Position numbers and translations under genes: made by a program. From Ureibacillus massiliensis 4400831 = CIP 108448 = CCUG 49529 (lineage in GTDB: Bacteria; Bacillota; Bacilli; Bacillales_A; Planococcaceae), in assembly GCF_000772965.1 (NCBI RefSeq), contig NZ_JPVQ01000018.1, positions 1 to 64,000 of the forward strand: a stretch of DNA of 64,000 nt, written 5' to 3'. Each line of letters opens with the position of its first letter. The first letter of the stretch is position 1. Below the pieces are notes generated by a model. That model was not told the origin of the DNA, did not search any database, and saw only the letters and a program-made list of their open reading frames with translations. Below, piece after piece: positions 17,790-27,088 of the stretch.

Positions 17790-18302
17790 ATGATTAAACA
17801 GGTTAAAGGAAAAAGAATTGAAATTAAAATTCTTTCGGCAGAAGATCGTATTGAAATCGAACAAATAAAAGAACTTTTTATTGAATATACAAAATCACTT
17901 GCTATAAACCTAGATTTTCAAAATATCCGATCTGAACTTGAAACACTACCAGGAAAATATGTAAAGCCCGATGGATTATTAATATTAGCACTTGTCGATG
18001 ATCAAACTGCTGGTTGTATTGCCCTTCGAAAATTAGAAGGTAATATTTGTGAAATGAAACGTTTATTTGTAAGAGATACCTTTAGAGGTTACGGAATTGG
18101 AAGAAGTCTCATTTCATTTTTAATTAACGAAGCGAAACAAATGAATTATGAATTTATGCGACTTGATACTTTGGACACAATGAAAGCAGCTCAAAATCTA
18201 TATGTTTCCTATGGCTTTTATGATATCGAGCCTTATACTTTTAACCCAATTAATGGTGCTCGATTCATGGAATTAAATTTACTTTCCAATAAAAAGAAAT
18301 AA
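17790..18302 (+). CDS. GNAT-family N-acetyltransferase
   Basis: This 170-residue protein has the GNAT fold for transferring an acetyl group from acetyl-CoA. The CoA-binding motif A is CEMKRLFVRDTFRGYGIGRSL (R-x2-G-x-G/A pattern at about residues 88-108), followed by the helix LINEAKQMNYEFMRLDT and the motif-B strand around AQNLYVSYGFYDIEPY. The acceptor substrate is unknown. The upstream GAGGGGGA fits as a ribosome binding site. It is a single gene. Confidence 0.85.
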   Translation: MIKQVKGKRIEIKILSAEDRIEIEQIKELFIEYTKSLAINLDFQNIRSELETLPGKYVKPDGLLILALVDDQTAGCIALRKLEGNICEMKRLFVRDTFRGYGIGRSLISFLINEAKQMNYEFMRLDTLDTMKAAQNLYVSYGFYDIEPYTFNPINGARFMELNLLSNKKK

Positions 18303-18509
18303 CTCTATGTAACCTTCTTTATATTTTTTAGCACAACCTGATTGTTTTTCTTGGTTATAGGTTTAATTCATTTCGTTGATGTATATGATTATCAGTGAAA
18401 GCTTAAAAAGATTATATAAAAGGTTTGCATGGAAATCGCCATACAATAGTATTAAATGGTAAATTTATTGTATAATAATACGTATCATTTAAGAGAGAGG
18501 GATGTTAAC

Positions 18510-18710
18510 ATGCATCAAGGAAAGGTAAAATGGTTCAGTAATGATAAAGGATACGGTTTTATAGAGAGTAATGATGGTCAGGAGGTTTTTGTGCATTTTA
18601 CAGGAATTATGGGAGAAGGATTTCGTACATTAGAAGATGGGCAAGAAGTGTCATTTTTAATTGTAGAAGGAAATCGTGGTCCACAAGCAACAAATGTGAC
18701 GAAAATATAA
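18510..18710 (+). CDS. Cold-shock protein (CspA/CspB family)
   Basis: A 66-residue single-stranded nucleic-acid-binding protein with one OB fold that acts as an RNA chaperone. Both RNA-binding motifs are present: KGYGFIE (RNP1) and VFVHF (RNP2), in the frame [17 protein letters not shown]. The start is the ATG at 18510 preceded by GAGAGAGGG. An upstream in-frame ATG at 18456 has no ribosome binding site. TATAAT at about 18471 fits a promoter giving a short leader. Confidence 0.92.
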   Translation: MHQGKVKWFSNDKGYGFIESNDGQEVFVHFTGIMGEGFRTLEDGQEVSFLIVEGNRGPQATNVTKI

Positions 18711-18735
18711 AAAACTCCTCCTATAAGGAAGAGCT

Positions 18736-19491
18736 TTACTTCACAAAGATATATTTACCATTTTCGATTACAATTTCTTTCTCTTCATTTGAACCTGAAA
18801 TTGTTACATGACTTATTTCTGAAGGTGAACTATCTTTTTTATTAAAGGTTAATTCGTATTCAGGAGCTATTAACTTCATACAAGTGTCACTTTTCTCAAC
18901 TTTGTATTCAAATAACCCCGCCCATTTCTCAGCGATTTTTAAATTTGGTACTGAAAATGAAATTTCTTTTATTTTTAAATTTCCAAGTGGATGATTTTTA
19001 ATCGTACCTAGCTGCTTTAATTCCTCGTAACGTTCTTGATCCTCACCTTCCCACTCTATTAGAAATGGCAAGTCCAAATCCTGCTCTTGGAATCCAAAAT
19101 GAAGTAATTTCCATTTTACAACTGATCCATCAGGGCGTGTTCTTGAGAAATTCTGTGGACCAAATACAGATAAACCTAGTGCTCTCAATCTTTTCGCATC
19201 TTCTTCGATTGAATTAGTTCGAAGAGCAATTCGATTAAAACCGTTTCTTCTATTTCTTTTTAAATAGGTTTCATGCAAAGTAAACGGTTCCTTAGCAGAA
19301 TCTAAATAGAGTTCCTCATCAAATATGCCGATATATTCTATGTATGAAAGACCAAAATAACATAATGAGTTATATGTCCCCCACATATCATGTTTTCCAC
19401 CAGGAACTGTATAAAGTCCAATATTTTTTGTTTGTTCTATTAATTTCTCAGGACTTTCTACAAAATGCACAATATGATCAAGCTTATACAC
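18736..19491 (-). CDS. VOC-family (glyoxalase-like) protein
   Basis: A 251-residue protein of the vicinal oxygen chelate superfamily, closest in layout to the Glyoxalase_3 type. The N-terminal module starts LDHIVHFV, a candidate metal-binding histidine strand, and continues to about residue 135. A second half runs from about 165 (KIKEISFSVPNLKIAEKW). Substrate and metal are unknown. It starts at GTG with GGGGG upstream, since the nearby ATG is out of frame. It is convergent with the cold-shock gene. Confidence 0.75.
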   Translation of the reverse strand: MYKLDHIVHFVESPEKLIEQTKNIGLYTVPGGKHDMWGTYNSLCYFGLSYIEYIGIFDEELYLDSAKEPFTLHETYLKRNRRNGFNRIALRTNSIEEDAKRLRALGLSVFGPQNFSRTRPDGSVVKWKLLHFGFQEQDLDLPFLIEWEGEDQERYEELKQLGTIKNHPLGNLKIKEISFSVPNLKIAEKWAGLFEYKVEKSDTCMKLIAPEYELTFNKKDSSPSEISHVTISGSNEEKEIVIENGKYIFVK

Positions 19492-19529
19492 TTTTCATAA
19501 CCCCCTTTTTCTAGAAAAGCCAACTTACA

Positions 19530-20045
19530 TTATTTAGACAACGATTCATATTTTGATGAATCGTTTAATTGTTCATCCCAATCTTTACTTACATCAACCC
19601 ATTTTGATGCACCAGAAAACTCCATTAATTCATCACAAGTAAGTTCAATTGCAGAGTTAATACTTCCACATGCCGGAAATACTGTTGAAAAGCGTTTCAT
19701 CGATTTATCTAAATAAATCGGTAAATCATTGGCTAATCCAAAAGGACAGACGCCACCAATGACATGTCCAGTTTGTTCCACAACTTCGTCTGCATTTAAC
19801 ATTTTTGCTTTCACTTCAAATTCATCACGGAATTTTCGATTATCAACCTTTGCATCACCAGCAGTAACAACTAGAAATGCATTCCCTTCTTTATCTTTAA
19901 AGGATAAAGTTTTTGCAATGCGAGCAGGAATAACATTTAAGGCTACTGCAGCTTGTTCAACGGTTGCGCTTATTTGTTCATATTCAAGAATATCTTGTTC
20001 ACGGTTAAATTTTTTCAGATGTTCACGGACACTTTGCAATGACAT
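19530..20045 (-). CDS. YbaK/EbsC-type aminoacyl-tRNA deacylase
   Basis: A 171-residue protein of the YbaK/ProX superfamily, whose members hydrolyse mischarged Cys- or Ala-tRNA(Pro) and related species. The family lysine appears in ARIAKTLSFKD, with GDAKVDNRKFRDEF and the loop GHVIGGVCPFGL. The end (about residues 140-170) is a charged tail. It is a free-standing editing domain, not fused to ProS. An ATG with a GGATTGATG-type upstream sequence fits as start. Confidence 0.85.
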   Translation of the reverse strand: MSLQSVREHLKKFNREQDILEYEQISATVEQAAVALNVIPARIAKTLSFKDKEGNAFLVVTAGDAKVDNRKFRDEFEVKAKMLNADEVVEQTGHVIGGVCPFGLANDLPIYLDKSMKRFSTVFPACGSINSAIELTCDELMEFSGASKWVDVSKDWDEQLNDSSKYESLSK

Positions 20046-20146
20046 AACATCAATCCTTTCTTCTCCTATCTGCTTTCTGTTGAATACAGACTATTATACA
20101 CAGAATTTTTAGAATTTAAAAAGAATGCAATCTAACTTAGGAGAAA

Positions 20147-20821
20147 TTACCGTTTTGCAAGTATTTCAAATAATGTGTTCGCGGTTTTTTCCTTTCCTTC
20201 AACTCTTGTTACATCACCGTTAGAAGAAATGATAAAATGAGGCTCATCCTTTCCATATAAAGAATTAGAGCTATTGGCAACCATGTATTCCGCATTGGAG
20301 GATTCCATTCTTAGCTTCGCCCGTTTTATTAAAAAATCAATATCATCTGTAGCTTCTAGCTTAAAACCGATTAAAGTAAGTTTTGTATCCCATTGTTTAA
20401 TTTGCCCCAATACTTTTGGAGCTTTTTTAAAATGAATGATCGGTGGTTCATCCGATGGCATTTTCCCCTTCTCGTCCATCAGGTTTCCAGACTGATCATA
20501 CACTTTATCAATTACCCAATCCGATCCAGCAGCAGCCATAATAACAAAGTCAACTTGTTCTGATTGAATGATTTCCTTCATTTTATTAGCTAAATCTTCA
20601 ATTCCTTCAAACATAACTGTTCGCATCGATTTTGCATTTTCAGGTAGTTTTGCAAAATAACCATGTAAATAAATAACTTCTGCCCCTTTTGTTAACGCTG
20701 CTTCTGCGAGAAAACATCCCATCGTTCCCTTAGATAAATTCGTATGTCCTCGAACACGATCCCATTTTTCAAGAGTTCCCCCACTTGTTATTAATACTTT
20801 TTTTCCCTGTAAGTCTTTCAC
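20147..20821 (-). CDS. Stand-alone CoaB-like protein (DFP domain)
   Basis: A 224-residue protein of the DNA/pantothenate metabolism flavoprotein C-terminal (CoaB) type, which joins phosphopantothenate and cysteine in coenzyme A synthesis. Family features are KVLITSGGTLEKWDRVR, TNLSKGTMGCFLAEAA, VIMAAAGSDW and LIGFKLEATDD. Most Bacillales have CoaB fused to the decarboxylase CoaC. This copy has no CoaC part. It could be a paralogue or a type II CoaB such as streptococci have. The GTG start follows ACAGGTGAT. A type II pantothenate kinase lies 3 kb away at 24002. Confidence 0.75.
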   Translation of the reverse strand: MKDLQGKKVLITSGGTLEKWDRVRGHTNLSKGTMGCFLAEAALTKGAEVIYLHGYFAKLPENAKSMRTVMFEGIEDLANKMKEIIQSEQVDFVIMAAAGSDWVIDKVYDQSGNLMDEKGKMPSDEPPIIHFKKAPKVLGQIKQWDTKLTLIGFKLEATDDIDFLIKRAKLRMESSNAEYMVANSSNSLYGKDEPHFIISSNGDVTRVEGKEKTANTLFEILAKR

Positions 20822-20849
20822 GTTATCACCTGTCTCTTCAGTAAATTAC

Positions 20850-21752
20850 TTATATTTCCTTAGTGTACTCAATTTGTGATGTTTTTTCATTAGAAGATAA
20901 CCACTTCATCAGCACTTCTATAAAAATTTTCGTAGCTGGAGATAATTTTTGTTTTGTTGCTAAGCCAATCGTACGATAACAGTTTTGTTTTAGTGGTATT
21001 GCTCGTACCTTTGGAGGTAACGTTTTTAAAACGAGCTCAGGTAAAATAGAAATCCCTAATCCATGTTCCACCATCGAAACAATTCCCGTTTCATCGTATA
21101 ATTCAAATCGAATAGTTGGTTTTACATTATTCAATTCCAAAATTGTCATTACATCATTCATACCACTATACGAAGTTAGTATAAATGGCTCTAATTCTAC
21201 TTCCTCTATATCTATAGATTCTTTTAAATAAAGGGGGCTGCTACTTGATACGATACAAAGAAGTCGGTCTCGGAATAGAGGCTTGAAATGAAACTGATTC
21301 GAATAGGTTCCATTCAAAAAGCCACAATCAATTTCCCCATCAATTAGCATTTGTTCGATTTCATAATAATCCCCTTCACGCAATTCAATTCGTATTCCCG
21401 GATAGTTTTGTTCCATTTTTTTAATCAAGATGGGCATCCATTTAGAGGAGATACTTGAAAAAGTACCAATTTTCACTGTACCACTTGTAACTCCATTTAT
21501 ATTCGCTGCCTCTTGTTTAAGAAGCTCCTCTGCTTGTAACACTTGTCTCATGGCATTTAGTATGGTCTGTCCATCGTTCGTTAATTTTAAACCGCTTTTA
21601 CTACGATGAATTAATGGGAATCCAAGTTCTTTTTCTAAACTCGAAACAGCATGACTAACTGCGGATTGGGTTAAACCGAGTATTTCACCAGCCCTAGTAA
21701 AGCTACCTATTTCAGCGACCTTATTAAATATTTCGTATTTTAATAAACTCAT
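20850..21752 (-). CDS. LysR-family transcriptional regulator
   Basis: A 300-residue activator/repressor with an N-terminal winged helix-turn-helix (GSFTRAGEILGLTQSAVSHA, about residues 17-36) and a two-lobed effector-binding domain (about 90-290) starting GTVKIGTFSS. It is divergent from the EamA transporter gene at 21875 with a 122-base gap, the standard arrangement for a LysR protein controlling its neighbour. A strong AATGGAGGG precedes the ATG. The ligand is unknown. Confidence 0.92.
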   Translation of the reverse strand: MSLLKYEIFNKVAEIGSFTRAGEILGLTQSAVSHAVSSLEKELGFPLIHRSKSGLKLTNDGQTILNAMRQVLQAEELLKQEAANINGVTSGTVKIGTFSSISSKWMPILIKKMEQNYPGIRIELREGDYYEIEQMLIDGEIDCGFLNGTYSNQFHFKPLFRDRLLCIVSSSSPLYLKESIDIEEVELEPFILTSYSGMNDVMTILELNNVKPTIRFELYDETGIVSMVEHGLGISILPELVLKTLPPKVRAIPLKQNCYRTIGLATKQKLSPATKIFIEVLMKWLSSNEKTSQIEYTKEI

Positions 21753-21874
21753 TCAATCCCTCCATTTTACATGAAAAAAATTCATCTATCCCATTATAAA
21801 CATTCGTTTTACTAATCTATAAAACAATTATATATTAAATATTGTCAATAGAGATAGAAATCGGAGGAAATTTC

Positions 21875-22774
21875 ATGCAATTAAAAGCAAATTTATTATT
21901 AGTAATCGTCACGATGTTTTGGGGAATGTCCTACATGTTTATGGTGATGGGACTTGAAACATTAGAAGTTTTTAATACGGTTGCCTTACGAAGTTTAATT
22001 GCATTTATTTTGGCAGGTCTTATTTTTTATAAAAAACTAATGAAACTTGATAAAAAAATTGTCTTATATGGTTTGATACAAGGTTTTTTCCTTGTTGGAG
22101 CTATTGGATTCCCTATGATTGGTGTTATGACAACACCTACTGCAAACGCAGGATTTTTAGTAAGCTTAACCGTTGTTCTCGTTCCAATTATGACTAGTAT
22201 AATCGATAAAAAATTACCGACTCGTACAGTGTGTATCGCCATCATTTGTACAATGATCGGCATCATCATATTAACTTTTAATAGTTCTCTTACTTTGCAA
22301 ATAGGAGATATTTTCTGTCTACTTACCGCATTTTCTTATTCGATTTATATTGTGTTGAATGGAAAATTTACTAAAAACGTAGATTCTTTAGCTTTTGGAA
22401 TTTATCAAATGGGTTTTGCGGCTATTATTAGTGGGTGTATTTGTTTACTATTCGAAACACCTCAAATTCCATCCACTTCTAATTCATGGATAGCTGTCCT
22501 TGGCTTAGGTATACTTTGTAGTGCATTTGGCTTCATCGGTCAAACGGTAGCACAGCAATATACTACACCTACACATACTGGTTTAATTTTTTCACTAGAA
22601 CCAATATTTGCAGCGATTTTTGCAATTATTTTTTTAGGAGAGAGTATAACAATCCAACTCATTATCGGCGGATTGTTTATATTTGGAGGTAATATTATCG
22701 CTCAATTAGAACATTTTAAAACTTTAAAAGTCGTTCAAAAATCAAATGACACACTCGTCAAAGAAACCATTTAG
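21875..22774 (+). CDS. EamA/DMT-family transporter
   Basis: A 299-residue integral membrane exporter with ten predicted helices in two EamA repeats. It begins with LKANLLLVIVTMFWGMSYMF and repeats the motif pattern in the second half (PIFAAIFAIIFLGE). The ATG at 21875 follows CGGAGGAAATTTC and is preferred over a TTG at 21842 that has no ribosome binding site. It is probably controlled by the divergent LysR gene. It is only distantly like the EamA protein at 11881. Substrate unknown. Confidence 0.87.
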   Translation: MQLKANLLLVIVTMFWGMSYMFMVMGLETLEVFNTVALRSLIAFILAGLIFYKKLMKLDKKIVLYGLIQGFFLVGAIGFPMIGVMTTPTANAGFLVSLTVVLVPIMTSIIDKKLPTRTVCIAIICTMIGIIILTFNSSLTLQIGDIFCLLTAFSYSIYIVLNGKFTKNVDSLAFGIYQMGFAAIISGCICLLFETPQIPSTSNSWIAVLGLGILCSAFGFIGQTVAQQYTTPTHTGLIFSLEPIFAAIFAIIFLGESITIQLIIGGLFIFGGNIIAQLEHFKTLKVVQKSNDTLVKETI

Positions 22775-22854
22775 AAACGAAAAAACAACTCAACGAACTT
22801 AAGTAGTTTGAAATGCTAATCATTGAACAGCTAGGACGATTTTGTCCGTATACT

Positions 22855-22895
22855 AAAACAACTCAGGGGATAAAACTATCTCCCTGAGTTGTTTT
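22855..22895 (+). terminator. Terminator after the EamA gene
   Basis: AAAACAACTCAGGG pairs with CCCTGAGTTGTTTT around a 12-base loop and ends in TTTTTT. A second hairpin, GCAGCT/AGCTGC at 22908-22929 followed by TTTTTTC, comes directly after it. Confidence 0.75.
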
Positions 22896-23049
22896 TTATA
22901 TGTAAGGCAGCTCTCGTTTGAGAAGCTGCATTTTTTCTATAGGTAACCAACCTTTGTAGCTTTGTACTAGTGCTACAAAAAGATAATACCAAATCTATAA
23001 TCGAATGTCAATTATTTATTATATTAATTAATTATATATCAATATTTTA

Positions 23050-23244
23050 TCATTTTCTTTCGTAAATTTTCATTAATTCATTCCCCAAAAACTGAAGCTT
23101 TTCACCAACAGAGCATTGTTCTATGCAAAAACGATGTGCACCTGACTTCCCCCGAGTATTTCTTAATTCACGTTTTATTGGGCACTCGTTACAATATGTG
23201 TCTGTCAGTTCATCTATATCTTTTATAACGGTATTTTTATTCAC
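23050..23244 (-). CDS. ypeQ: Small zinc-finger protein (YpeQ type)
   Basis: A 64-residue protein with a compact putative metal-binding pattern: C-x2-C (YCNECPIK), then H-x2-C-x3-C (HRFCIEQCSVG). It matches the zinc-finger family that includes B. subtilis YpeQ. In B. subtilis ypeQ lies next to the RNase HI-like ypeP, and the next gene here (23404) is the same type, which supports the call. The role is unknown. AAGGGGGAG lies upstream of the ATG. Confidence 0.75.
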   Translation of the reverse strand: MNKNTVIKDIDELTDTYCNECPIKRELRNTRGKSGAHRFCIEQCSVGEKLQFLGNELMKIYERK

Positions 23245-23403
23245 AAAGCTCCCCCTTTACATAACGTATTTCCATATTATAATTTAAAGTTTTTATTTGT
23301 CAAAAACGAAGTTACTTTATTAGCAGTTGTAAATTTTTATATGCAATAAGTTATAATATGCTTAAATTAATGAATTTTATTTCAAGAAAAAGTAGGGATA
23401 TAT

Positions 23404-23802
23404 ATGTTAGAAGTGTATATAGATGGTGCAAGTTCAGGAAATCCTGGTCCAAGTGGAATAGGTATTTTTATAAAAGGTGAAGGCCACTTAATTCAAATTA
23501 GTGAATATATAGGTGAAACAAATAATCATATTGCCGAGTTCAAAGCTTTAATACGCGGCCTAGAGGAAGCCTTTAAGTTAAAAACTAGCCTTGTTTCAGT
23601 TCGTTCGGACTCAAAAATCGTTGTGTCTTCAATGGAGAAACAATATGTTAAAAGTGAAGAATATAAACCATTACTTGAAAAGGCCCTTCAGCTCTCAAAT
23701 GAATTTGATTTGTTTTTTATTAAATGGATCCCGGATAACCAAAATAAAGCGGCAGATACTTTAGCTCGTCATGCCATATTAAAAGGCAAACAAAACAATT
23801 AG
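23404..23802 (+). CDS. ypeP: RNase HI-like protein (YpeP type)
   Basis: A 132-residue ribonuclease H fold. The expected acidic active site is present: D in VYIDGASSGNPG, E in NHIAEFKALIRGLE, D in VRSDSKIV and D in NKAADTLARHA. This suggests cleavage of RNA in RNA-DNA hybrids. Relatives in B. subtilis (YpeP/RnhA type) show weak or no RNase H activity, so activity is uncertain. It has no N-terminal hybrid-binding domain. It is divergent from the YpeQ gene. Confidence 0.85.
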   Translation: MLEVYIDGASSGNPGPSGIGIFIKGEGHLIQISEYIGETNNHIAEFKALIRGLEEAFKLKTSLVSVRSDSKIVVSSMEKQYVKSEEYKPLLEKALQLSNEFDLFFIKWIPDNQNKAADTLARHAILKGKQNN

Positions 23803-23955
23803 TTATTTATATGCTATGCAAGAATTTCAATATTGGTATAAACAAATTTTAGTAATTGTTATACTTAATTAAAACTATTTTCCCACAAATAAACAAGGTC
23901 ATAACATGATAATAAAAAATAATATATTCCCAATACACGCATACTAATATAATAG

Positions 23956-24000
23956 AAATGGATACCTTTTGACATTAGTTCTGCCTTAAGGTATCCATTT
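23956..24000. terminator. Bidirectional terminator
   Basis: AAATGGATACCTT pairs with AAGGTATCCATTT around a 19-base loop, between the convergent RNase HI and pantothenate kinase genes. Confidence 0.8.
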
Positions 24001-24001
24001 G

Positions 24002-24832
24002 TTATTTTTGATTACTTTTATTTAATAAAGCACCTAATGCACCAGCATAACCACTATTACTTAAGAAAATTGGTTTATGTTTCTTTAAAATCGTATAATT
24101 CCCGATTACTTTTTTTAGGTATTCATTATTCATTAATGTCGAACCAATGTAAATAATATGTTCACATTCTTTTTGCTCAGCAAATTGTATACTTAATGTA
24201 GTAATTACTTCCCCAACGAGAGCTTGTATTGTCGCGAGCAAATTATTTGGTTCAAGTTTCGTATTATTCATAATACTAACATTACCAAAATTACTTGCAG
24301 TTAAATGACCTTCTATAGGAGCTTCCATTCCTTGGAAAATATCTTTGACAAATAAGTCAATGTTTTCTCTACTTCCTAACGAAGCTCTTTCAACGATTTC
24401 GGTAAAATTAGAGACGCCTGTCATGATGGTAGAAAGACCTGTTAAGGTTCCACCACCAACACCAGTTCCACCGACACGCGTATGGAAATTGCCCTCCATA
24501 TAGTGGATTGATGTTCCAGTTCCGATATTCGTAATAATACTTTTATCTAATTGATGGCCTTCTTGTTCTAATAAATATTTTACCCCTTTAATTGTAGCTT
24601 CAAATTCAACTATGTATTCAATAGATTTCATCGTTTTAAGCACCTTTAATAATTGCTCTGTTCGCCCACCTGTTAAACCAATTTCCTCTATTTGTGGATT
24701 TGATTCAATCCAATCCTTCACCAAGGAAAAGTTATTTGATGGAAACACTTTATATTGAAGTTCATTTTGTTCGTTGATAAAAGCTAACTTTGTTAAGGTA
24801 CCGCCTGCATCAATTCCTATGACTTTTTGCAT
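24002..24832 (-). CDS. coaW: Type II pantothenate kinase
   Basis: A 276-residue ATP-dependent kinase that phosphorylates pantothenate, the first step of coenzyme A synthesis. It belongs to the type II (eukaryotic-like) group of the ASKHA superfamily. The phosphate-binding loop is GIDAGGTLTKLA at the N-terminus, a second nucleotide motif is TNIGTGTSIHY, and GGTGVGGGTLTGL is the typical glycine-rich segment. The staphylococcal type II enzyme is not inhibited by CoA. Bacillus usually has types I or III, so this may be the additional or the only enzyme in this strain. It is a single gene. Confidence 0.9.
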   Translation of the reverse strand: MQKVIGIDAGGTLTKLAFINEQNELQYKVFPSNNFSLVKDWIESNPQIEEIGLTGGRTEQLLKVLKTMKSIEYIVEFEATIKGVKYLLEQEGHQLDKSIITNIGTGTSIHYMEGNFHTRVGGTGVGGGTLTGLSTIMTGVSNFTEIVERASLGSRENIDLFVKDIFQGMEAPIEGHLTASNFGNVSIMNNTKLEPNNLLATIQALVGEVITTLSIQFAEQKECEHIIYIGSTLMNNEYLKKVIGNYTILKKHKPIFLSNSGYAGALGALLNKSNQK

Positions 24833-24965
24833 TACTTACTTTCTCCTTTTGGTTACTCCCTCTCTAAAACTGTAACTTTCTTAGTTTATTATTGCAACCT
24901 TTACTACTTAATCGATGTAAACAATTCGGGAGAACTTACATTCCTATGGAAATTATCACTACAGT

Positions 24966-26027
24966 TTAGACATGTACTGCTTCTTTATAAAATAAGTTTC
25001 TTTTCATAAACTCGTCAATGATATTTTTCTGATAGCTATTTATTAAATACTGTAATTTCTTTTCGTAAGTAGCAATCGATTGCCCATCCATTGTAAATAA
25101 ACTTATCAAGTCCTCATTTTTTAAAAGCTGCTGCAATGTCATTACCTCTGTTTTAGGAATTGAACAGTTATGTAAGCGGAAAATTTTTGATATTTGTTTT
25201 AAACCACTTCTTGTGATCAATACTTTACCGTGTAATTTATTTACTAAACTATTGAAAAATCTTTTTATGTCAGGATCCGGGATTATATCGTTTACCAGGA
25301 CCTTTTGAAGTTCGCCTTCCTTTGAAATACGCTCAACTTCACGTGTATTGTAGTGTAACGATTTTGTTAATGATTTGATTGATAAATCAGAAACTCCTTC
25401 ATTTGATACAATGCCTATTAAAAGAGTAATCGATACTTCATAAGCTGTTTCTTTTTGCTTCATTTCACTTAATAATAAAGCAAATTCATTTGTTCTTTGC
25501 TTTTCAATTAACGATATTCCATCAAGCGCTACGAAAATATTTAATAAACTATACGCATCAGCTAATGCACGATGTTGTGTTTTAATTTCTATATTTAATG
25601 AGCTCATCAAACCTGATAAACTTGGTTGATCTTTTAAATGATGATCAATCATATATTTTTGTTGAAAATCAATGATAGGATATAAAAAGTCATTATTTAT
25701 GTGATAACGAGTCAATTCTTCTTCTAACACTTTTCGATCAAATTCGCCGAAAGTGACAAAAATTGTATTGCCCTGACACCAACGAATAAATTCTCGAATC
25801 ACCGAATCAAATGAAGATGCACTCAAAATTTCATCTGTTGTAATTCCTGTTAACTTTTGAATGTGATGATTTAATTTTTTAAATTTCGATGGCTTTATTA
25901 ATCGTTCAAACTTTTCAATTGTGCCATCAGGAAGCCATTTAATTGCCCCAATTTCAATAATATTTTGCCTACCATGTATTAACGTCGCTTCGATATCAAT
26001 AAAAATGTACGTTTCATTACGACTCAA
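24966..26027 (-). CDS. DnaQ-like 3'-5' exonuclease with C-terminal extension
   Basis: A 353-residue protein. Residues 1-185 form a DEDDh exonuclease domain: DIEAT (D, E), FGEFDRKVLEEE (D) and HRALADAYSLL (H, D). The C-terminal 165 residues are helical and unlike any domain I recognise. The N-terminal part resembles KapD/ExoX-type exonucleases. The preferred start is TTG at 26027, six bases after AGGTG. A GTG at 26036 lies within that ribosome binding site. It may act in DNA or RNA trimming. The substrate is unknown. Confidence 0.78.
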   Translation of the reverse strand: MSRNETYIFIDIEATLIHGRQNIIEIGAIKWLPDGTIEKFERLIKPSKFKKLNHHIQKLTGITTDEILSASSFDSVIREFIRWCQGNTIFVTFGEFDRKVLEEELTRYHINNDFLYPIIDFQQKYMIDHHLKDQPSLSGLMSSLNIEIKTQHRALADAYSLLNIFVALDGISLIEKQRTNEFALLLSEMKQKETAYEVSITLLIGIVSNEGVSDLSIKSLTKSLHYNTREVERISKEGELQKVLVNDIIPDPDIKRFFNSLVNKLHGKVLITRSGLKQISKIFRLHNCSIPKTEVMTLQQLLKNEDLISLFTMDGQSIATYEKKLQYLINSYQKNIIDEFMKRNLFYKEAVHV

Positions 26028-26246
26028 TATCAGCACCTACAACTTTCTATTAAGCTTTGAGTCTTTTAATGCCCACAATACATTGTACAGAATTTTTAAT
26101 GATATAGACATGGTTTTGTAAAATTATTAAAAATTCAATTTAATTTAAGCTCTTGAACTTGATTATATTTATGATAGTTTCTATTTTAATTTTAAGTAAA
26201 ATTAATGTACGATAGTAAGGATAGTGACGAACGGAGGAATTTATAG

Positions 26247-27074
26247 ATGAATGACAAAGCACTCCAAAAAGATGCAATGCGAGTTTTAAAAGATACAAGC
26301 CGTACTTTTTATATTCCTATTACATTTTTACAAAAAGAACTGAAAATTGCCGTTGCCACAGCATATTTAATGATGCGAGCAATTGACGAAATTGAAGATA
26401 ATGAACATGTTGAGTTAACGAATGAAATAAAATATAAATTATTAAACGATACATGTGGTCTGTTAGAAGGCCAAGTATTCGATGAAGAAAAATATGCGGA
26501 ACTAGTTGCACCCTATAAACAATTCTTACCAGAAGTAACATTACGTCTAGGTGATTGGATTCGTCTAATACCTGCCGGAGCTGAGCATATTCTTAAAAAA
26601 TCAACTAGTGAAATGGCCTATGGTATGGCAAAATGGGCGAAAGCTAATTGGCAAATTGAAACAAAAGAAGACTTAGATGACTATACATATTATGTGGCTG
26701 GACTTGTTGGTGTTATGCTTTCTGACCTATGGGAGTGGAAAGAAGGAATTGTAACGAAGAAAGAATTAGCAGTTGGATTTGGACGAGGTCTTCAAGCTGT
26801 CAATATTCTACGGAATCAAACGGAAGATATGAAGGATCGCGGAGTTAGTTTTATTCCTGCTGGTTGGACTCGTGAACAGCTATTTGCTTATACAGAAGAA
26901 AACTTAATGCTGGCCGATCAATATATTAAAGACATTAATAAAAGATCGATTTCACTATTTTGTAAACTCCCTCTTGCCTTTGCCCATAAAACACTGAAGG
27001 CATTAAAAGAAGGGAAAGAAAAAATGTCCCGCGAGGAAGTAGAACAAACTGTACGGGAAATTCAAGGTGAATAA
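26247..27074 (+). CDS. Squalene/phytoene synthase-like protein
   Basis: A 275-residue all-helical isoprenoid enzyme of the head-to-head prenyl synthase fold. The first aspartate-rich motif is AIDEIEDN (D-x3-D). The second, normally D-x2-(x)-E-D before RG, reads NQTEDMKDRG, so its first aspartate is asparagine. Enzymes of this fold join two farnesyl or geranylgeranyl diphosphates. A changed second motif may instead leave a diphosphate-hydrolysing activity, as proposed for B. subtilis YisP. No other isoprenoid gene lies nearby. CGGAGGAA precedes the ATG. Confidence 0.8.
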   Translation: MNDKALQKDAMRVLKDTSRTFYIPITFLQKELKIAVATAYLMMRAIDEIEDNEHVELTNEIKYKLLNDTCGLLEGQVFDEEKYAELVAPYKQFLPEVTLRLGDWIRLIPAGAEHILKKSTSEMAYGMAKWAKANWQIETKEDLDDYTYYVAGLVGVMLSDLWEWKEGIVTKKELAVGFGRGLQAVNILRNQTEDMKDRGVSFIPAGWTREQLFAYTEENLMLADQYIKDINKRSISLFCKLPLAFAHKTLKALKEGKEKMSREEVEQTVREIQGE

Positions 27075-27088
27075 ACCAGGTAAATTTT

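Noticed and set aside
22834-22847. GGACGATTTTGTCC as another member of the 52-bp repeat family
   Set aside because: It shares only GATTTTGTCC with the units and lacks the CTCGAG part. Chance is likely.
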